Below are positions 7,515 through 16,161 of a DNA stretch of 64,000 bases, piece by piece (within the stretch, counting starts at the first letter, position 1; every line of letters begins with the position of its first letter). This DNA is from Natrinema gelatinilyticum. Lineage in GTDB: Archaea; Halobacteriota; Halobacteria; Halobacteriales; Natrialbaceae. The position numbers were made by a program, and so were the translations under genes. The stretch is from contig NZ_CP100757.1 in assembly GCF_024266705.1 (NCBI RefSeq), forward strand, positions 1,240,001 through 1,304,000, written 5' to 3'. The notes under the pieces were generated by a model that saw only the letters and a program-made list of their open reading frames with translations, made no database searches and was not told the DNA's origin.

Positions 7515-8483
7515 ATGCGCGTTCTCGTCACGGGTGCCAGTGGATTCATCGGTGGACACGTCCTTCGGTTGTTGACGTCAACCGAGAATGAGGTCGTTGG
7601 ATTCGATATCGCTGACCCTGGGCCGGTTGCAGCGAGCGTCCATGACGAAATCCAATTTATTCGCGGGGACGTTACCGACCCGGTAGATGTATACAACGCG
7701 ATCACTGCCGTCAACCCGGAGTGTGTCGTCCACCTCGCCTCGTTACTCGTTCCGGATTCCCGAGCGAACCCTCGAAAAGCGTTCGACGTGAACGTTGGTG
7801 GGACGGTCAACGTTCTCGAAGCCGCACGGTCGAATGATGTTAGTCGAGTCGTTGCCGGGTCGTCGGTCAATGTTTATGGAAATGGCGCCGAGAACGGCGA
7901 GCGTATTTCAGAAGCGACGGTTCGCCAACCGAACACCACCTACGCGATGACGAAGTACGCCCTCGAGTGGCTTGGAAGTACCTTCGACGTTGAGTTCGCC
8001 GCCATAGAACCGGTACACGGCTTTGGCCCGGATCGCGTGCGTGGCAACTCCTACGATGCGGCGGTGGTGAAGGCTGCAGTTAGCGGTATCCCACTGGAGG
8101 TTCCACAGACTGGCATTCAGGACGAGTTTCTGTACGTCGAAGACAGCGCTCGCGCCTTCGTAACTGCTGCGATCACAGAAACGCTGTCGCATGACCGTTA
8201 TCTCGTCGGAACCGACCAACACGCCACGCTCGCTGAGATCGTTGAATTCGTTTCAGAAGTCGTCCCTGAGGCAGAGATACACCTGCAGGAGAAACCCGCT
8301 GATGCGACCTGGGAAGGAGATCGAAACAATCACCCACCGACCGATTCATCTCGCATACAGGACGATTTAGGCTGGAAGCCGACCTACTCACTGCAGGAGA
8401 TGGTGGAAGCGTACGTTGAGTGGTTAATTACCAATCCCGAGTCATGGGAATTCTCACGTGAAGATATCCCATGGAAACAATAA
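7515..8483 (+). CDS. NAD-dependent epimerase/dehydratase (extended SDR)
   Basis: A 322-residue extended SDR. The Rossmann motif is MRVLVTGASGFIGGHVLRLL, followed by FDIADPGP (acidic residue at the end of strand 2, favouring NAD), FIRGDVTD, and VVHLASLLVP. The active-site pair is YAMTKY (YxxxK) after a SSVNVYG strand, with GPDRVRG in the substrate region and a C-terminal DDLGWKPTYSLQEMVEAYVE typical of sugar-nucleotide epimerases. The sugar or other substrate cannot be decided. It stands alone, preceded by a strong palindrome at 7473-7493, and followed by IS-like hairpin DNA. Confidence 0.88.
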   Translation: MRVLVTGASGFIGGHVLRLLTSTENEVVGFDIADPGPVAASVHDEIQFIRGDVTDPVDVYNAITAVNPECVVHLASLLVPDSRANPRKAFDVNVGGTVNVLEAARSNDVSRVVAGSSVNVYGNGAENGERISEATVRQPNTTYAMTKYALEWLGSTFDVEFAAIEPVHGFGPDRVRGNSYDAAVVKAAVSGIPLEVPQTGIQDEFLYVEDSARAFVTAAITETLSHDRYLVGTDQHATLAEIVEFVSEVVPEAEIHLQEKPADATWEGDRNNHPPTDSSRIQDDLGWKPTYSLQEMVEAYVEWLITNPESWEFSREDIPWKQ

Positions 8484-8640
8484 GAGTTATTTAAGCGATC
8501 CTGACGCCTCGGCGGTACCTTGAGTCTAGAACGAGAAAATGGAGGAATACCTCGGTGTGGTACCAGTTGTTGCAAATACGATTTCTGTATTCAGTCTGCG
8601 GCGTGATTTTTTCGTGCCGATTCCTCCGTCTGGTGAACCG

Positions 8641-8661
8641 CCTCGGGGTCAAGCCCCGAGG
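8641..8661. repeat. IS-type hairpin motif (family D)
   Basis: Perfect stem CCTCGGGG/CCCCGAGG with loop TCAAG, followed by GCACTCGGCC. Related hairpins occur at 36798-36818 and 58217-58310, and inverted near 38481. In haloarchaea such motifs accompany IS200/IS605 ends. The rest of 8484-8744 shows no gene. Confidence 0.5.
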
Positions 8662-8744
8662 CACTCGGCCTGTTCCGTCTGGTAGAGGTAGCTTTCAGCC
8701 GTGATTTTTCGCTCATTGTTTAGGAGATTAGATCGTCCGTATCG

Positions 8745-9509
8745 CTATTTTGGGTGCCAGACGACCCCCGCTGTCATTCTTCGCCAGAGGGATGGGAACT
8801 GTCGGATAAACGAGAGCCCGACCGTCGTTCTCCAGTCGGGTGTGATCACTGGCTGGGTCGAATGGATCTTGGTGGCCAGCTTACGGCCGACCTCCTCAGG
8901 TTCGACCGTCATCCACTCCGGATACTCGAGGTCGGCCGTCATCCGTGTGTTCGTGGATGGCGGAATCATCAACGTGCAGGAAACATCAGTGTGTTGGAGT
9001 TCGAGGTTGAGTGAACGAACCAGTGCCTTGATAGCGCCCTTGGTTGCGGAATATCCGGACAGGCCGGGGTGCCCGGTGTCCGCTGTTCCGGAACCCATGT
9101 TGTGGATGATGCCGGTCCCCTGCTCTAGCATGTGCGGGAGAACCGCCCGAATCAGTCGCTGATAGCCGAAGAAGTTGACCTCGAACTCACGACGCGTGTC
9201 AGCCATCGAGCGCTCCTGAAACGGAGCGATGCGGGCGACACCTGCATTATTGACGAGGATATCTATCCGATTCCACTGGTCGACAATCTCGCTCACCGTC
9301 GTGTCCACATCTTCGGTGTCAGTGACATCGCACTCGTAGTATCGAACCTGGCCAAGACCGTCGTCTCGAACGCATTGAATGTTGTCGCCAGAAATATCGA
9401 GTGCAGCAATCCGGAGATTGTCCTCCGTCAGGGCTGTGAGCATGTGATAGCCGATTCCCTCGTTCGCACCAGTGAGAACGACGACCATCTCATCGTTCGA
9501 CGTAGTCAT
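8745..9509 (-). CDS. SDR-family NAD(P)-dependent oxidoreductase
   Basis: A 254-residue classical SDR with all expected motifs: VVVLTGANEGIGYHMLTAL (TGxxxGIG), LDIS after strand 2, CDVTD, ILVNNAGVAR (NNAG), and the catalytic GYSATKGAIKAL (YxxxK) preceded by NMGSGT. The C-terminal region (from PSTNTRMTADL to GVVWHPK) resembles the group that includes sterol/retinol-type dehydrogenases acting near membranes, but the substrate is not determined. It is convergent with the epimerase gene and lies just before the tnpB element. Confidence 0.88.
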   Translation of the reverse strand: MTTSNDEMVVVLTGANEGIGYHMLTALTEDNLRIAALDISGDNIQCVRDDGLGQVRYYECDVTDTEDVDTTVSEIVDQWNRIDILVNNAGVARIAPFQERSMADTRREFEVNFFGYQRLIRAVLPHMLEQGTGIIHNMGSGTADTGHPGLSGYSATKGAIKALVRSLNLELQHTDVSCTLMIPPSTNTRMTADLEYPEWMTVEPEEVGRKLATKIHSTQPVITPDWRTTVGLSFIRQFPSLWRRMTAGVVWHPK

Positions 9510-9714
9510 ATTCTGCCGCGAGGAAAACGATCACGATTGAAAGTTCGCCGGGGAGTGCCGAGAGGAATCGCTCGTCCAGCCCCGTCGTTGGGATCGAAGA
9601 CCGATGACTCTACGATTGCCTTTTCGAAATACATCGATTACCTCTCCTCGCCCGGGGGCGATGAGTATGCTGCCGGCGATCCATGGATGCTTATAAAACG
9701 CAAGGAGAATACCC

Positions 9715-11220
9715 GCGCCTAATGGCGCAGGTGAATCTGACACCCCACTCCACAATCCACCGTCGATAGCACCGCCGTATATTCCACCGTTTTTAATCCA
9801 AACATTTACAATAGGTGAAAGTGTAAGTAAATATGCAGACGTTTCACGATGCTGAAAATTCACCCCACTCACCGAGCGAAAATCCGCAACCACTCACAGG
9901 TAGCGGACTCGCTCGACCGACACGGGTGGAGTGCCAGCAAACTCTGGAACGTCGCCAACTACCACTCCCGGCAAGTCTGGGAGGACACGGGCAAGATTCC
10001 CGACCACGGCGACCTCAAAGACGAGTTGAAAGGTCACACCAAATACAAGGGACTGCACTCGCAGTCCAGTCAGCGGGTTCTGGAGGAACTCGCTGAAGCC
10101 TTCAACTCGTGGTCCGGCAAGAGGAAGGCTGACAGTCGAGCGAATCCGCCCGGCTACCGCAAGAAAAACTACTACGACTCGGAAGGCCGTCGTGTTCACG
10201 AGGAACACCCTCGTTCCACCGTAACGTGGAAACAGAACGGCATCAAACACGACACCAAGAACAACCGAGTTCGCCTCTCGAAGGGCGCGAATCACAAGGA
10301 ACACCCCAAAGCGTGGGAATACATCCTCGTCGAATACGAGACGCGCCCCGGCATCACTGTCGAAAACCTACAACAGGTTCGTGCTGTCTACGACAGAGCG
10401 AAGGGCCGGTGGGAATTGCACCTCGTCTACAAAGACGAACTCGAGACACCTGACGCGCCCGGTACCGAGACGGCTGGCATCGACCTCGGCATCTGTAACT
10501 TCGCGGCGGTCGCATACAGTACCGAAGAAGCCGACTTGTACCCCGGTAATCGCCTGAAACAGGACGGCTACTACTTCCCGAAAGAAATCGCCACATGCGA
10601 CGACAGCGGTGGTGAAAGAGCTACGCGGTTGCACCACAAGTGGGCGGAGCGCCGAACCCACTTCTTCCACAGTCTCGCGAAACACATCGTAGAACGGTGT
10701 GTCGAGAAAGAAGTCGGGCGTATCACCGTCGGGAACCTCGCTGGTGTCCGTGAGGATGAGAATGGCGAGTCAAAGAATTGGGGGCGGCACGGGAATCTTG
10801 ACTTGCACGGGTGGGCGTTCGACCGCTTCACCACCATCCTCACGTACAAGGCGACGGTCGAGGGAATCGAAGTCGTGGACGTATCTGAGCGTGACACGAG
10901 CAAGACGTGTTGCGTCTGCGGTAGAGGAGACGACAATCAACGTGTTGAGCGTGGTCTGTACGTGTGTGAGGCGTGTGACGCGGCGTTCAACGCTGACGTG
11001 AATGGGGCGGAGAACATCCGTCTCGACGTGAATCAAAGTAACTCCGAGTCTTCCGGGCAGGTGTCCGGGGATAGGAGTACCGGCTGGTTGGCACAGCCCG
11101 GAGTCTACCTTCACGGCTTGTCCAGCGGATTCCAACCGCAGGAACAAGTGGTAGACTGCAAACCCTAATATCCCAACTGCGGCCGGGATTCCTCCGCGTG
11201 AACGCGGAGGAGGATGTCAA
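9715..11220 (+). mobile_element. Solo tnpB insertion sequence (IS200/IS605 group, IS1341 type)
   Basis: The element contains only tnpB. A left-end hairpin GCGCC-TAAT-GGCGC lies at 9715-9728; the exact left boundary is uncertain. The right end carries a perfect stem CCTCCGCG/CGCGGAGG followed by GAGGATGTCA, ending at 11220. The same terminal sequence ends both family B remnants, and a decayed version is at 12769-12800. No tnpA is present. Confidence 0.75.
9849..11168 (+). CDS. tnpB: RNA-guided nuclease-like TnpB protein
   Basis: A 439-residue TnpB. The N-terminal helical domain (1-130) is followed by the RuvC-like nuclease: first Asp in ETAGIDLGICNFAA (D212), the zinc ribbon TCCVCGRG...YVCEACD (Cys 354/357 and 373/376), and the last Asp in FNADVNGAENIR (D383). 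The strand that normally carries the middle Glu reads RITVGNLAGVRED, with Gly-Asn where Glu/Asp is expected; Glu302 or Glu304 follows a few residues later. TnpB proteins cut DNA under guidance of an omega RNA made from the element's right end. It encodes no partner TnpA, so movement needs a transposase supplied elsewhere. The ATG at 9849 fits the usual start. Confidence 0.9.
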   Translation: MLKIHPTHRAKIRNHSQVADSLDRHGWSASKLWNVANYHSRQVWEDTGKIPDHGDLKDELKGHTKYKGLHSQSSQRVLEELAEAFNSWSGKRKADSRANPPGYRKKNYYDSEGRRVHEEHPRSTVTWKQNGIKHDTKNNRVRLSKGANHKEHPKAWEYILVEYETRPGITVENLQQVRAVYDRAKGRWELHLVYKDELETPDAPGTETAGIDLGICNFAAVAYSTEEADLYPGNRLKQDGYYFPKEIATCDDSGGERATRLHHKWAERRTHFFHSLAKHIVERCVEKEVGRITVGNLAGVREDENGESKNWGRHGNLDLHGWAFDRFTTILTYKATVEGIEVVDVSERDTSKTCCVCGRGDDNQRVERGLYVCEACDAAFNADVNGAENIRLDVNQSNSESSGQVSGDRSTGWLAQPGVYLHGLSSGFQPQEQVVDCKP

Positions 11221-11284
11221 CGGCTCATTCAAATATCGAGCGTCCGTTTAGCCCACGAGAACCGATACGAGAGGCTATTATTCG

Positions 11285-12013
11285 ATGACGAGCAACGATA
11301 GCGAACCGGAGGACCAGGAGACAGAGGACGCCGACGAGCCTCGGCAGTCGCGAGCGGCGACAGCGAGGTACGCAACCGTCCTCCTCGATCTGAACGACGA
11401 CCGCGGTAACTCGAACTCAGGTTCTCCCGGGGAGCCGGCAGTAACCCGCACGCAGCTCCGTCATTTCAATCTGGTCGACAACGAGACGGTCGTCCTGCTC
11501 TATCAGATCCACGGAGAACTCGATCGAGCCCGAATGTCACTCGACGCCTCCCCGGAGGTCTTGAACTACGACATCGTCGGGCGGGGAGACGGTGAGGCGT
11601 TCGCGTACGTTCACTGCGAACTTGGAGACCCCGTCAAAGGCATCGTCGAGACACTCCACGAGTTCGAGGTCGTCCTCGACATGCCGCTGGAGTTCACGGA
11701 TAACGGGATCGTTCGGGCGACGCTGATCGGCGAGGCACCGGCCCTCCACGAGGCCCTCGACGCCATCGCCGACGTCGTCGAAATGACCCTCGAGAAGACG
11801 GGTAAGTACCGCCCCGGAGTGAGGGACCTTGATGCCACGTTGACGAACCGCCAGCGCCAGATACTGACGGTCGCCGTCGAAGAAGGATACTACGAGGTTC
11901 CGAGAGCGGCTACACTCGAAGACATCGCGACGCAAATGGAGCTCAGTCGGGCGACCGTGGGTGAACATCTCCAGAAGATCGAGGGAAAGATCTTCTCACG
12001 AGTGGTTCGATGA
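11285..12013 (+). CDS. HTH_10 (Bat-like) transcription regulator
   Basis: A 242-residue regulator. The first 30 residues are an acidic disordered stretch. The middle (35-175) is the haloarchaeal sensor-like domain found in front of HTH_10 modules (ATVLLDLN...TVVLLYQIHGELDRA). The C-terminal HTH_10 is clear: LTNRQRQILTVAVEEGYYEV, RAATLEDIATQMELSRATVG and EHLQKIEGKIFSRVVR. It is bacterioopsin-activator-like and probably binds DNA near target promoters. It follows the tnpB element and precedes a decayed copy of another HTH_10 gene. Confidence 0.85.
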   Translation: MTSNDSEPEDQETEDADEPRQSRAATARYATVLLDLNDDRGNSNSGSPGEPAVTRTQLRHFNLVDNETVVLLYQIHGELDRARMSLDASPEVLNYDIVGRGDGEAFAYVHCELGDPVKGIVETLHEFEVVLDMPLEFTDNGIVRATLIGEAPALHEALDAIADVVEMTLEKTGKYRPGVRDLDATLTNRQRQILTVAVEEGYYEVPRAATLEDIATQMELSRATVGEHLQKIEGKIFSRVVR

Positions 12014-12120
12014 ACTTGTCAACTACTTTGGACGGCCGCATTCGGGCCTATCTATCCCTCGCTTGCTGCGTACGGTGCTTCTGTTTCCACGTGGGAACAG
12101 GCAGGAACAGGTCCCACACC

Positions 12121-12180
12121 GTCCACAACACGCGGAGCGTCTCGTGCGGTCCGGCAGAACGCCAACGGTGTTCTGCGGAC
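12121..12180 (-). mobile_element. Inverted family A remnant containing the 60-bp module
   Basis: Bases 12121-12180 are the reverse complement of the 60-bp double-hairpin module at 2706-2765, again starting GTCC and ending GGAC. Flanking bases to about 12212 (GGTTCCAGACTCCGAAGG) match family A sequence too, so this is a short inverted piece of a family A element between two HTH_10 genes. Confidence 0.7.
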
Positions 12181-12208
12181 GGTTCCAGACTCCGAAGGTG
12201 GCTTCCCC

Positions 12209-12590
12209 TTACTCGATCGACTTTCCAAAGAACTCCTTGATGATCTGCCCTTCGGCCCGGTGGAGCACCCCGCTAACCGACGATTTGCTAATATTCATCG
12301 ACGAGGCGAGGTCCGTTAGTGAGCACCCTCGCGGGCTATCATAGTAGCCTCGTTCGATGGCCTCTGTGACAACGCACCGCTGATGATCGGTCAACAGCTC
12401 CGTCGGATCCAGCGACTGGACGACACGATCGATTTCGTACTCGAGGCTGTTGGCCTCGAGTTCGTCTTTGAACCGCGACAACCGCTCCTGAGAGGTCGTG
12501 ATTTCGGCGATGACTCAGACATTTCGGACGATAAGTGGTTCCCTGGGAAGCACTCCTGCATCAAGCGCGGCACGAAATGGTGGTGGAATA
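12209..12590 (-). pseudogene. Broken HTH_10 regulator
   Basis: The C-terminal HTH_10 module is intact (LTDHQRCVVTEAIERGYYDS, CSLTDLASSMNISKSSVSGV, LHRAEGQIIKEFF). Reading further upstream in frame gives AGVLPREPLIVRNV, a TGA stop, then VIAEITTSQERLSRFKDELE. This aligns with the intact neighbour at 12882-13511 (TGNLPRLPLVIRDGWISGEL), and the stop falls where Trp is expected, so TGG became TGA. The N-terminal half is missing because an IS end (12591-12673) is joined at residue RAALDAG minus a few. A downstream TTG could still make the 90-residue HTH piece. It is a nonfunctional or DNA-binding-only relic. Confidence 0.8.
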
Positions 12591-12673
12591 TTAGCTGAAA
12601 GAGGGGGCGTAAGCCCCCGTCCTCAAGGAGCGAACGGCGTCAGCCGCGAGCGAGTAGGGCGGAGTAGTTGACT
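12591..12673 (+). mobile_element. Family C mini-element (IS605 end)
   Basis: An 83-bp unit beginning TTAGCTGAAAGAGGGGGC and ending GTAGGGCGGAGTAGTTGAC. The termini match those of family A. Copies occur at 35469-35540 and, on the minus strand, 58081-58156. It interrupts the broken HTH_10 gene. Confidence 0.65.
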
Positions 12674-12768
12674 CAGGCGTCGCAGAACATGCAGTCTCCT
12701 GCCAGCGATCCGCCCACCTGCTGATTTTGGTGAACACCGGCTGGAAGGCCTCCCTTGGATGTGAAAGA

Positions 12769-12800
12769 TTGACACTCTCCTCCGCGTTCACACAGGGGGA
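12769..12800 (-). repeat. Degenerate IS right end
   Basis: Read on the minus strand: TGTGAACGCGGAGGAGAGTGTCAA, close to the right end of the intact tnpB element (CGTGAACGCGGAGG then AGGATGTCA). No coding sequence remains beside it; 12674-12881 has no gene. Confidence 0.4.
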
Positions 12801-12881
12801 TCCCGACCGGATTGTCGAACTCGTATCGATATCGATTGACTTCACTCCGGGCTCCCTCGATTCGTCGGTTGCTACTGCCGT

Positions 12882-13511
12882 CTATGCGATGAACTCCTTG
12901 ATTATCCGGCCTTCAGCCCGATGCAGAACGCCACTGGCCGCCGATTGATTGACCCCCATCTTCTCTGCAAGCTCGATGAGCGTGCAGCCGCGAGGACTGT
13001 CGTAGTAGCCGTGTTCAACCGCTTCAGTAATGACCTCCTGTTGACGCTCGGTCAGGAGTCCACCCGCATCGTATGATTGAGTGACTGACACGATTTCATA
13101 GGGGATGTCAGCCGCCGCTAACGCAGTGGTGAACTCCGACAACTGCTCCTGTAACCCAATTAGTTCACCTGATATCCACCCGTCTCGAATGACGAGAGGA
13201 AGTCGTGGAAGGTTCCCCGTCGCACGCCTCGCCTCATACGTTGACGGCATCGGAAACACCAACTGGATCAGTACCATCCCCTCGTCGGAATGGAGCACTT
13301 CGTACGAGCGCACCTCCGATGCGTCGTCGAACCGGCGAACGATGGCGTCCTCGTCCGGTGTCGTTACTTCGACCAATTCGAGCACGCCATCGTCTACGGG
13401 ATGGGTCGCCAGGATCTTGAACTCGGTATCCGAGAAGTCGGTCGAGACACCAGCCAGCCAATTGTCGTCGTCTGCCCCAATCTCGACCTTCAGGTGTACA
13501 CGAGGCATCAC
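12882..13511 (-). CDS. HTH_10 (Bat-like) transcription regulator
   Basis: A 209-residue regulator that is complete. The N-terminal domain begins MPRVHLKVEIGADDDNWLAG, with VRSYEVLHSDEGMVLIQLVF, and a linker with TGNLPRLPLVIRDGWISGEL. The HTH_10 is LTERQQEVITEAVEHGYYDS, CTLIELAEKMGVNQSAASGV and LHRAEGRIIKEFIA. It is the nearest relative of the neighbouring pseudogene, so the two arose by duplication. A second Met immediately after the first is an alternative start. Family members regulate nearby metabolic genes; the target is not evident, but the DoxX gene is divergent from it. Confidence 0.85.
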   Translation of the reverse strand: MMPRVHLKVEIGADDDNWLAGVSTDFSDTEFKILATHPVDDGVLELVEVTTPDEDAIVRRFDDASEVRSYEVLHSDEGMVLIQLVFPMPSTYEARRATGNLPRLPLVIRDGWISGELIGLQEQLSEFTTALAAADIPYEIVSVTQSYDAGGLLTERQQEVITEAVEHGYYDSPRGCTLIELAEKMGVNQSAASGVLHRAEGRIIKEFIA

Positions 13512-13623
13512 ACGCTAGAGTTGGCTGACGAGTGGCTTAACAGACTCGCGGATCTCTTAAAAGGGTGAACGTATTCACGCGTACCTCCGTGGTCTCGTTC
13601 AGCGTAGCAGAACCATACTACCC

Positions 13624-13761
13624 ATGGAAACTTCGCTCGAAAATACGCACGTCCCACAGGCTATCGAACGGGTGGCCACTTGGCCGGGTATCGCGAAGGA
13701 GAAGGACAATTCTGGGGAGCACCCGGATTCGCGCTACCGTCCGAGGAGAGAACATCTATGA
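13624..13761 (+). CDS. Small ORF coupled to DoxX (45 aa)
   Basis: ATG at 13624 gives 45 residues (METSLENTHVPQAIERVATW, then PGIAKEKD and a basic end). Its stop overlaps the DoxX start (ATGA). The first 25 residues look helical and coding; the rest may be the scar of a truncation. I recognise no family. Confidence 0.35.
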   Translation: METSLENTHVPQAIERVATWPGIAKEKDNSGEHPDSRYRPRREHL

Positions 13762-14126
13762 GCACAATTGAAACGGTCATCCCCGTCGTGCAAGGACTAC
13801 TCGGACTCGTCATGGTGGGTGCGGGCAGCGCAAAGATACTCGGCATCGACCTCGCGAAAAAGGACTTCGAGCGGTACGGCTATCCACAGTGGTTTTTCGT
13901 CGTGACTGGCGGTATCGAGGTCGGCGGCGGCCTCGGATTGCTCGTCGGGCTCGTGTTCGCGCCAATTCTCGCTGTTCTCGGCGGAATGTTAATCATCGCC
14001 ACGATGTTCGGGGCCATCCTGACGCATCTCTTCCGGGTTGACGACCCACTCTGGAGATCAGTCCCGCCAGCAATCTACCTCATAGCCGGACTCTTCGTCA
14101 CGAATTTTCTGCTGCTCTCGTTCTAG
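13758..14126 (+). CDS. DoxX-family membrane protein
   Basis: A 122-residue protein with four membrane helices: VIPVVQGLLGLVMVGAGSAK, WFFVVTGGIEVGGGLGLLVG, LAVLGGMLIIATMFGAILTH and AIYLIAGLFVTNFLLLSF. The GxxK after helix 1 (AGSAKILG) and the glycine-rich helix 2 are typical of DoxX-like proteins. DoxX members associate with quinone-dependent redox systems in membranes, but this small group is uncharacterised. The ATG at 13758 is chosen because upstream in-frame sequence is not conserved-looking and encodes the overlapping small ORF in another frame. Confidence 0.82.
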   Translation: MSTIETVIPVVQGLLGLVMVGAGSAKILGIDLAKKDFERYGYPQWFFVVTGGIEVGGGLGLLVGLVFAPILAVLGGMLIIATMFGAILTHLFRVDDPLWRSVPPAIYLIAGLFVTNFLLLSF

Positions 14127-14198
14127 CCATGAGAACATCCAAGTCGATGTTGCCTACTCAAAGAGGGGAACATCGGACGCAGAGGTCGGGAAGTCAGA

Positions 14199-14345
14199 AT
14201 GAATCCAAAGGACTTGCTCCTGCACTGGATGTTCGGACGGCCACGCGGGTTCCTCGGACGACTCGGCGGACGGCTGATGACGAGGAACGATAAGCGCGAG
14301 ATAGCGGAGTGGGCTCCCGCAGAACTCGGGGTCGAACCGACCGAC
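14199..14345 (+). pseudogene. N-terminal fragment of a class I SAM methyltransferase
   Basis: ATG at 14199 opens MNPKDLLLHWMFGRPRGFLG, RLGGRLMTRNDKREIAEWAP and ELGVEPTDHVLE. This is the characteristic N-terminus of a common methyltransferase group (FGRP-x-G-x-LGRLGG...W...LEI-x-P-x-D-x-VLEVG-x-G-x-G). Just at VLE, where the SAM-binding glycine loop should follow, the sequence becomes unrelated (EGTPVERDS). The SAM site and the rest are missing, so the gene is truncated. 14346-14724 holds nothing else recognisable. Confidence 0.6.
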
Positions 14346-14724
14346 CACGTCCTCGAGGGCACTCCGGTAGAACGCGATAGCTGCCCGCTGTTCGCACTTG
14401 GTGCGGACCAATCGTCAAGGTCAATCGCTCGGTCGAGTATCTCATCGCACCCTATTTCATCGACCGACCGGTCGTACGAGGTGCTCGAGTCTTACATACC
14501 TCCTACAACCGAGGTACGTTCGGCTCATCGCCAGTGCCGTGTCATCGAACGTGCTATACTCCATCTGAAGCGCCAGTGACGCCCGAATCAAATAAAACGG
14601 GTCGGGCCGACCAGTTAGTATTGTTTTGTGCGACCGTCCGTTACGCTGACGGCCACTGCTGTGTGGAGACTCGCTCCAATCGTTTCTCCTGAACATTTTT
14701 GCGTTCTGGTGAATATAATGTGGC

Positions 14725-16161
14725 ATGGTCGCAACACCCACGGAGCTGACCGCTGCCGGTCTCGCGAGAGCGATTCGAGACGGTGACTACTCGCCCCGGG
14801 AGGTCGTCGAGTCCGTCCTCGACCGCATACATAATCGAAACGACCGGACGAACGCGTTCGTCACCGTCACTGACGAACTAGCCCGCGAGATGGCCGACGC
14901 GGCCGAACGAGCGATCGAGGACGGCGATCCGTTCGGACCGCTTCACGGCGTCCCCGTTGCGATCAAGGACCTGAGCGACGTCGAGGACGTCCGAACGACG
15001 TCGGGATCGGCGCTCTTCGAAGACCGCGTCGCCGACTCGGATTCGCCGTTCGTCGCTCGGCTCAGGGCTGCGGGCGCCGTCGTCGTGGGAAAGACGAACA
15101 CGCCCGAGTTCGGCCTCGGCACGACGACCGATAACCGCGTCGCCGGCCCGACGGGGACGCCCTTCGATCCCAGCTGCGTCTCCGGCGGATCGTCCGGTGG
15201 AGCGGGCGCGGCACTCGGCGACAAGTTAGTCCCGCTCGCCCCGGGATCGGACGCGGGGGGATCGATCCGCATTCCCGCGAGTTTCTGCGGAGTGTACGGG
15301 TTGAAACCCACCTTCGGACTGATCCCAACGGTCGGTCGACCGAACGGGTTCACGAATGACTCGCCGTTCACCACCAACGGGCCGATGGCCCGAACGGTCG
15401 AAGACGCGGCCCTCGCGATGGACGTGATGGCGGGATCACATCCGCAGGATCCATTCTCGGTGCCGAAACGGGACGACTATCGTCCCGCCGTGGAAAGGCC
15501 CATTGATGAGATAACCATCGCCTATAGCCCAGATATGGGGACGTATCCCGTCGAACCCGATGTGCGTGAGGTCCTCGATGACGCCGTTTCGGCGTTCGAA
15601 CGTGCCGGTGCGACCGTCGATACGGTCGATCCTGAACTGGGCCACACCGACGAGGAAATCCTGAACGCCTATTACACGATGGCGACTGGCCGATGGCAGT
15701 CGCTGATAGACGATCTGGAAGACCAGGGCTTCGATCCGCGTGGGGAGGACCGTGAACGCCTTCGGCCGTATCTCGTCGACCTCATCATGGACGCGGACGA
15801 ACCGACGATGCGCGATCGACACCGAGCAGAAATCGTTCGGACGGACGTCTTCGACGGGTTGCAGGACCTCTTCGAGCGGTACGACCTCCTCGTGACGGCG
15901 ACGCTCGGGACGACGGCGTTCCCGCACGGCGAGGAGCCGACGATGATAGACGGCGTCGAGATCGAACCGTTTCGCGGCTGGGTGCTCACGCAGCCGTATA
16001 ACCTCTCGGGACACCCGGCGGCTTCGATCCCGGCAGGATTCGTCGATGGGCTTCCCGTCGGGATGCAAATCGCGGGCAAGCGACACGCAGATGACGACGT
16101 CATCGCCGCAAGCGCGGCCTTCGAACGTCAGCAGCCGTGGCACGACGAGTATCCCCAGTAA
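14725..16161 (+). CDS. Amidase (amidase-signature family)
   Basis: A 478-residue amidase with the Ser-cisSer-Lys triad. Lys81 lies in HGVPVAIKDLSDV, the cis-Ser in CVSGGSSGGAGAA (Ser156/157), and the nucleophile in GSDAGGSIRIPASFCG (Ser180). The N-terminal part (TAAGLARAIRDGDYSPREVV) and the C-terminal GHPAASIPAGF and LPVGMQIAGKRHADD are standard. The reaction is hydrolysis of a carboxylic amide to acid and ammonia; gatA-like activity is unlikely without gatB/C nearby. In this catabolic neighbourhood it may degrade amides made from nitrogen heterocycles, which is inference. It is not in an evident operon. Confidence 0.9.
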   Translation: MVATPTELTAAGLARAIRDGDYSPREVVESVLDRIHNRNDRTNAFVTVTDELAREMADAAERAIEDGDPFGPLHGVPVAIKDLSDVEDVRTTSGSALFEDRVADSDSPFVARLRAAGAVVVGKTNTPEFGLGTTTDNRVAGPTGTPFDPSCVSGGSSGGAGAALGDKLVPLAPGSDAGGSIRIPASFCGVYGLKPTFGLIPTVGRPNGFTNDSPFTTNGPMARTVEDAALAMDVMAGSHPQDPFSVPKRDDYRPAVERPIDEITIAYSPDMGTYPVEPDVREVLDDAVSAFERAGATVDTVDPELGHTDEEILNAYYTMATGRWQSLIDDLEDQGFDPRGEDRERLRPYLVDLIMDADEPTMRDRHRAEIVRTDVFDGLQDLFERYDLLVTATLGTTAFPHGEEPTMIDGVEIEPFRGWVLTQPYNLSGHPAASIPAGFVDGLPVGMQIAGKRHADDDVIAASAAFERQQPWHDEYPQ

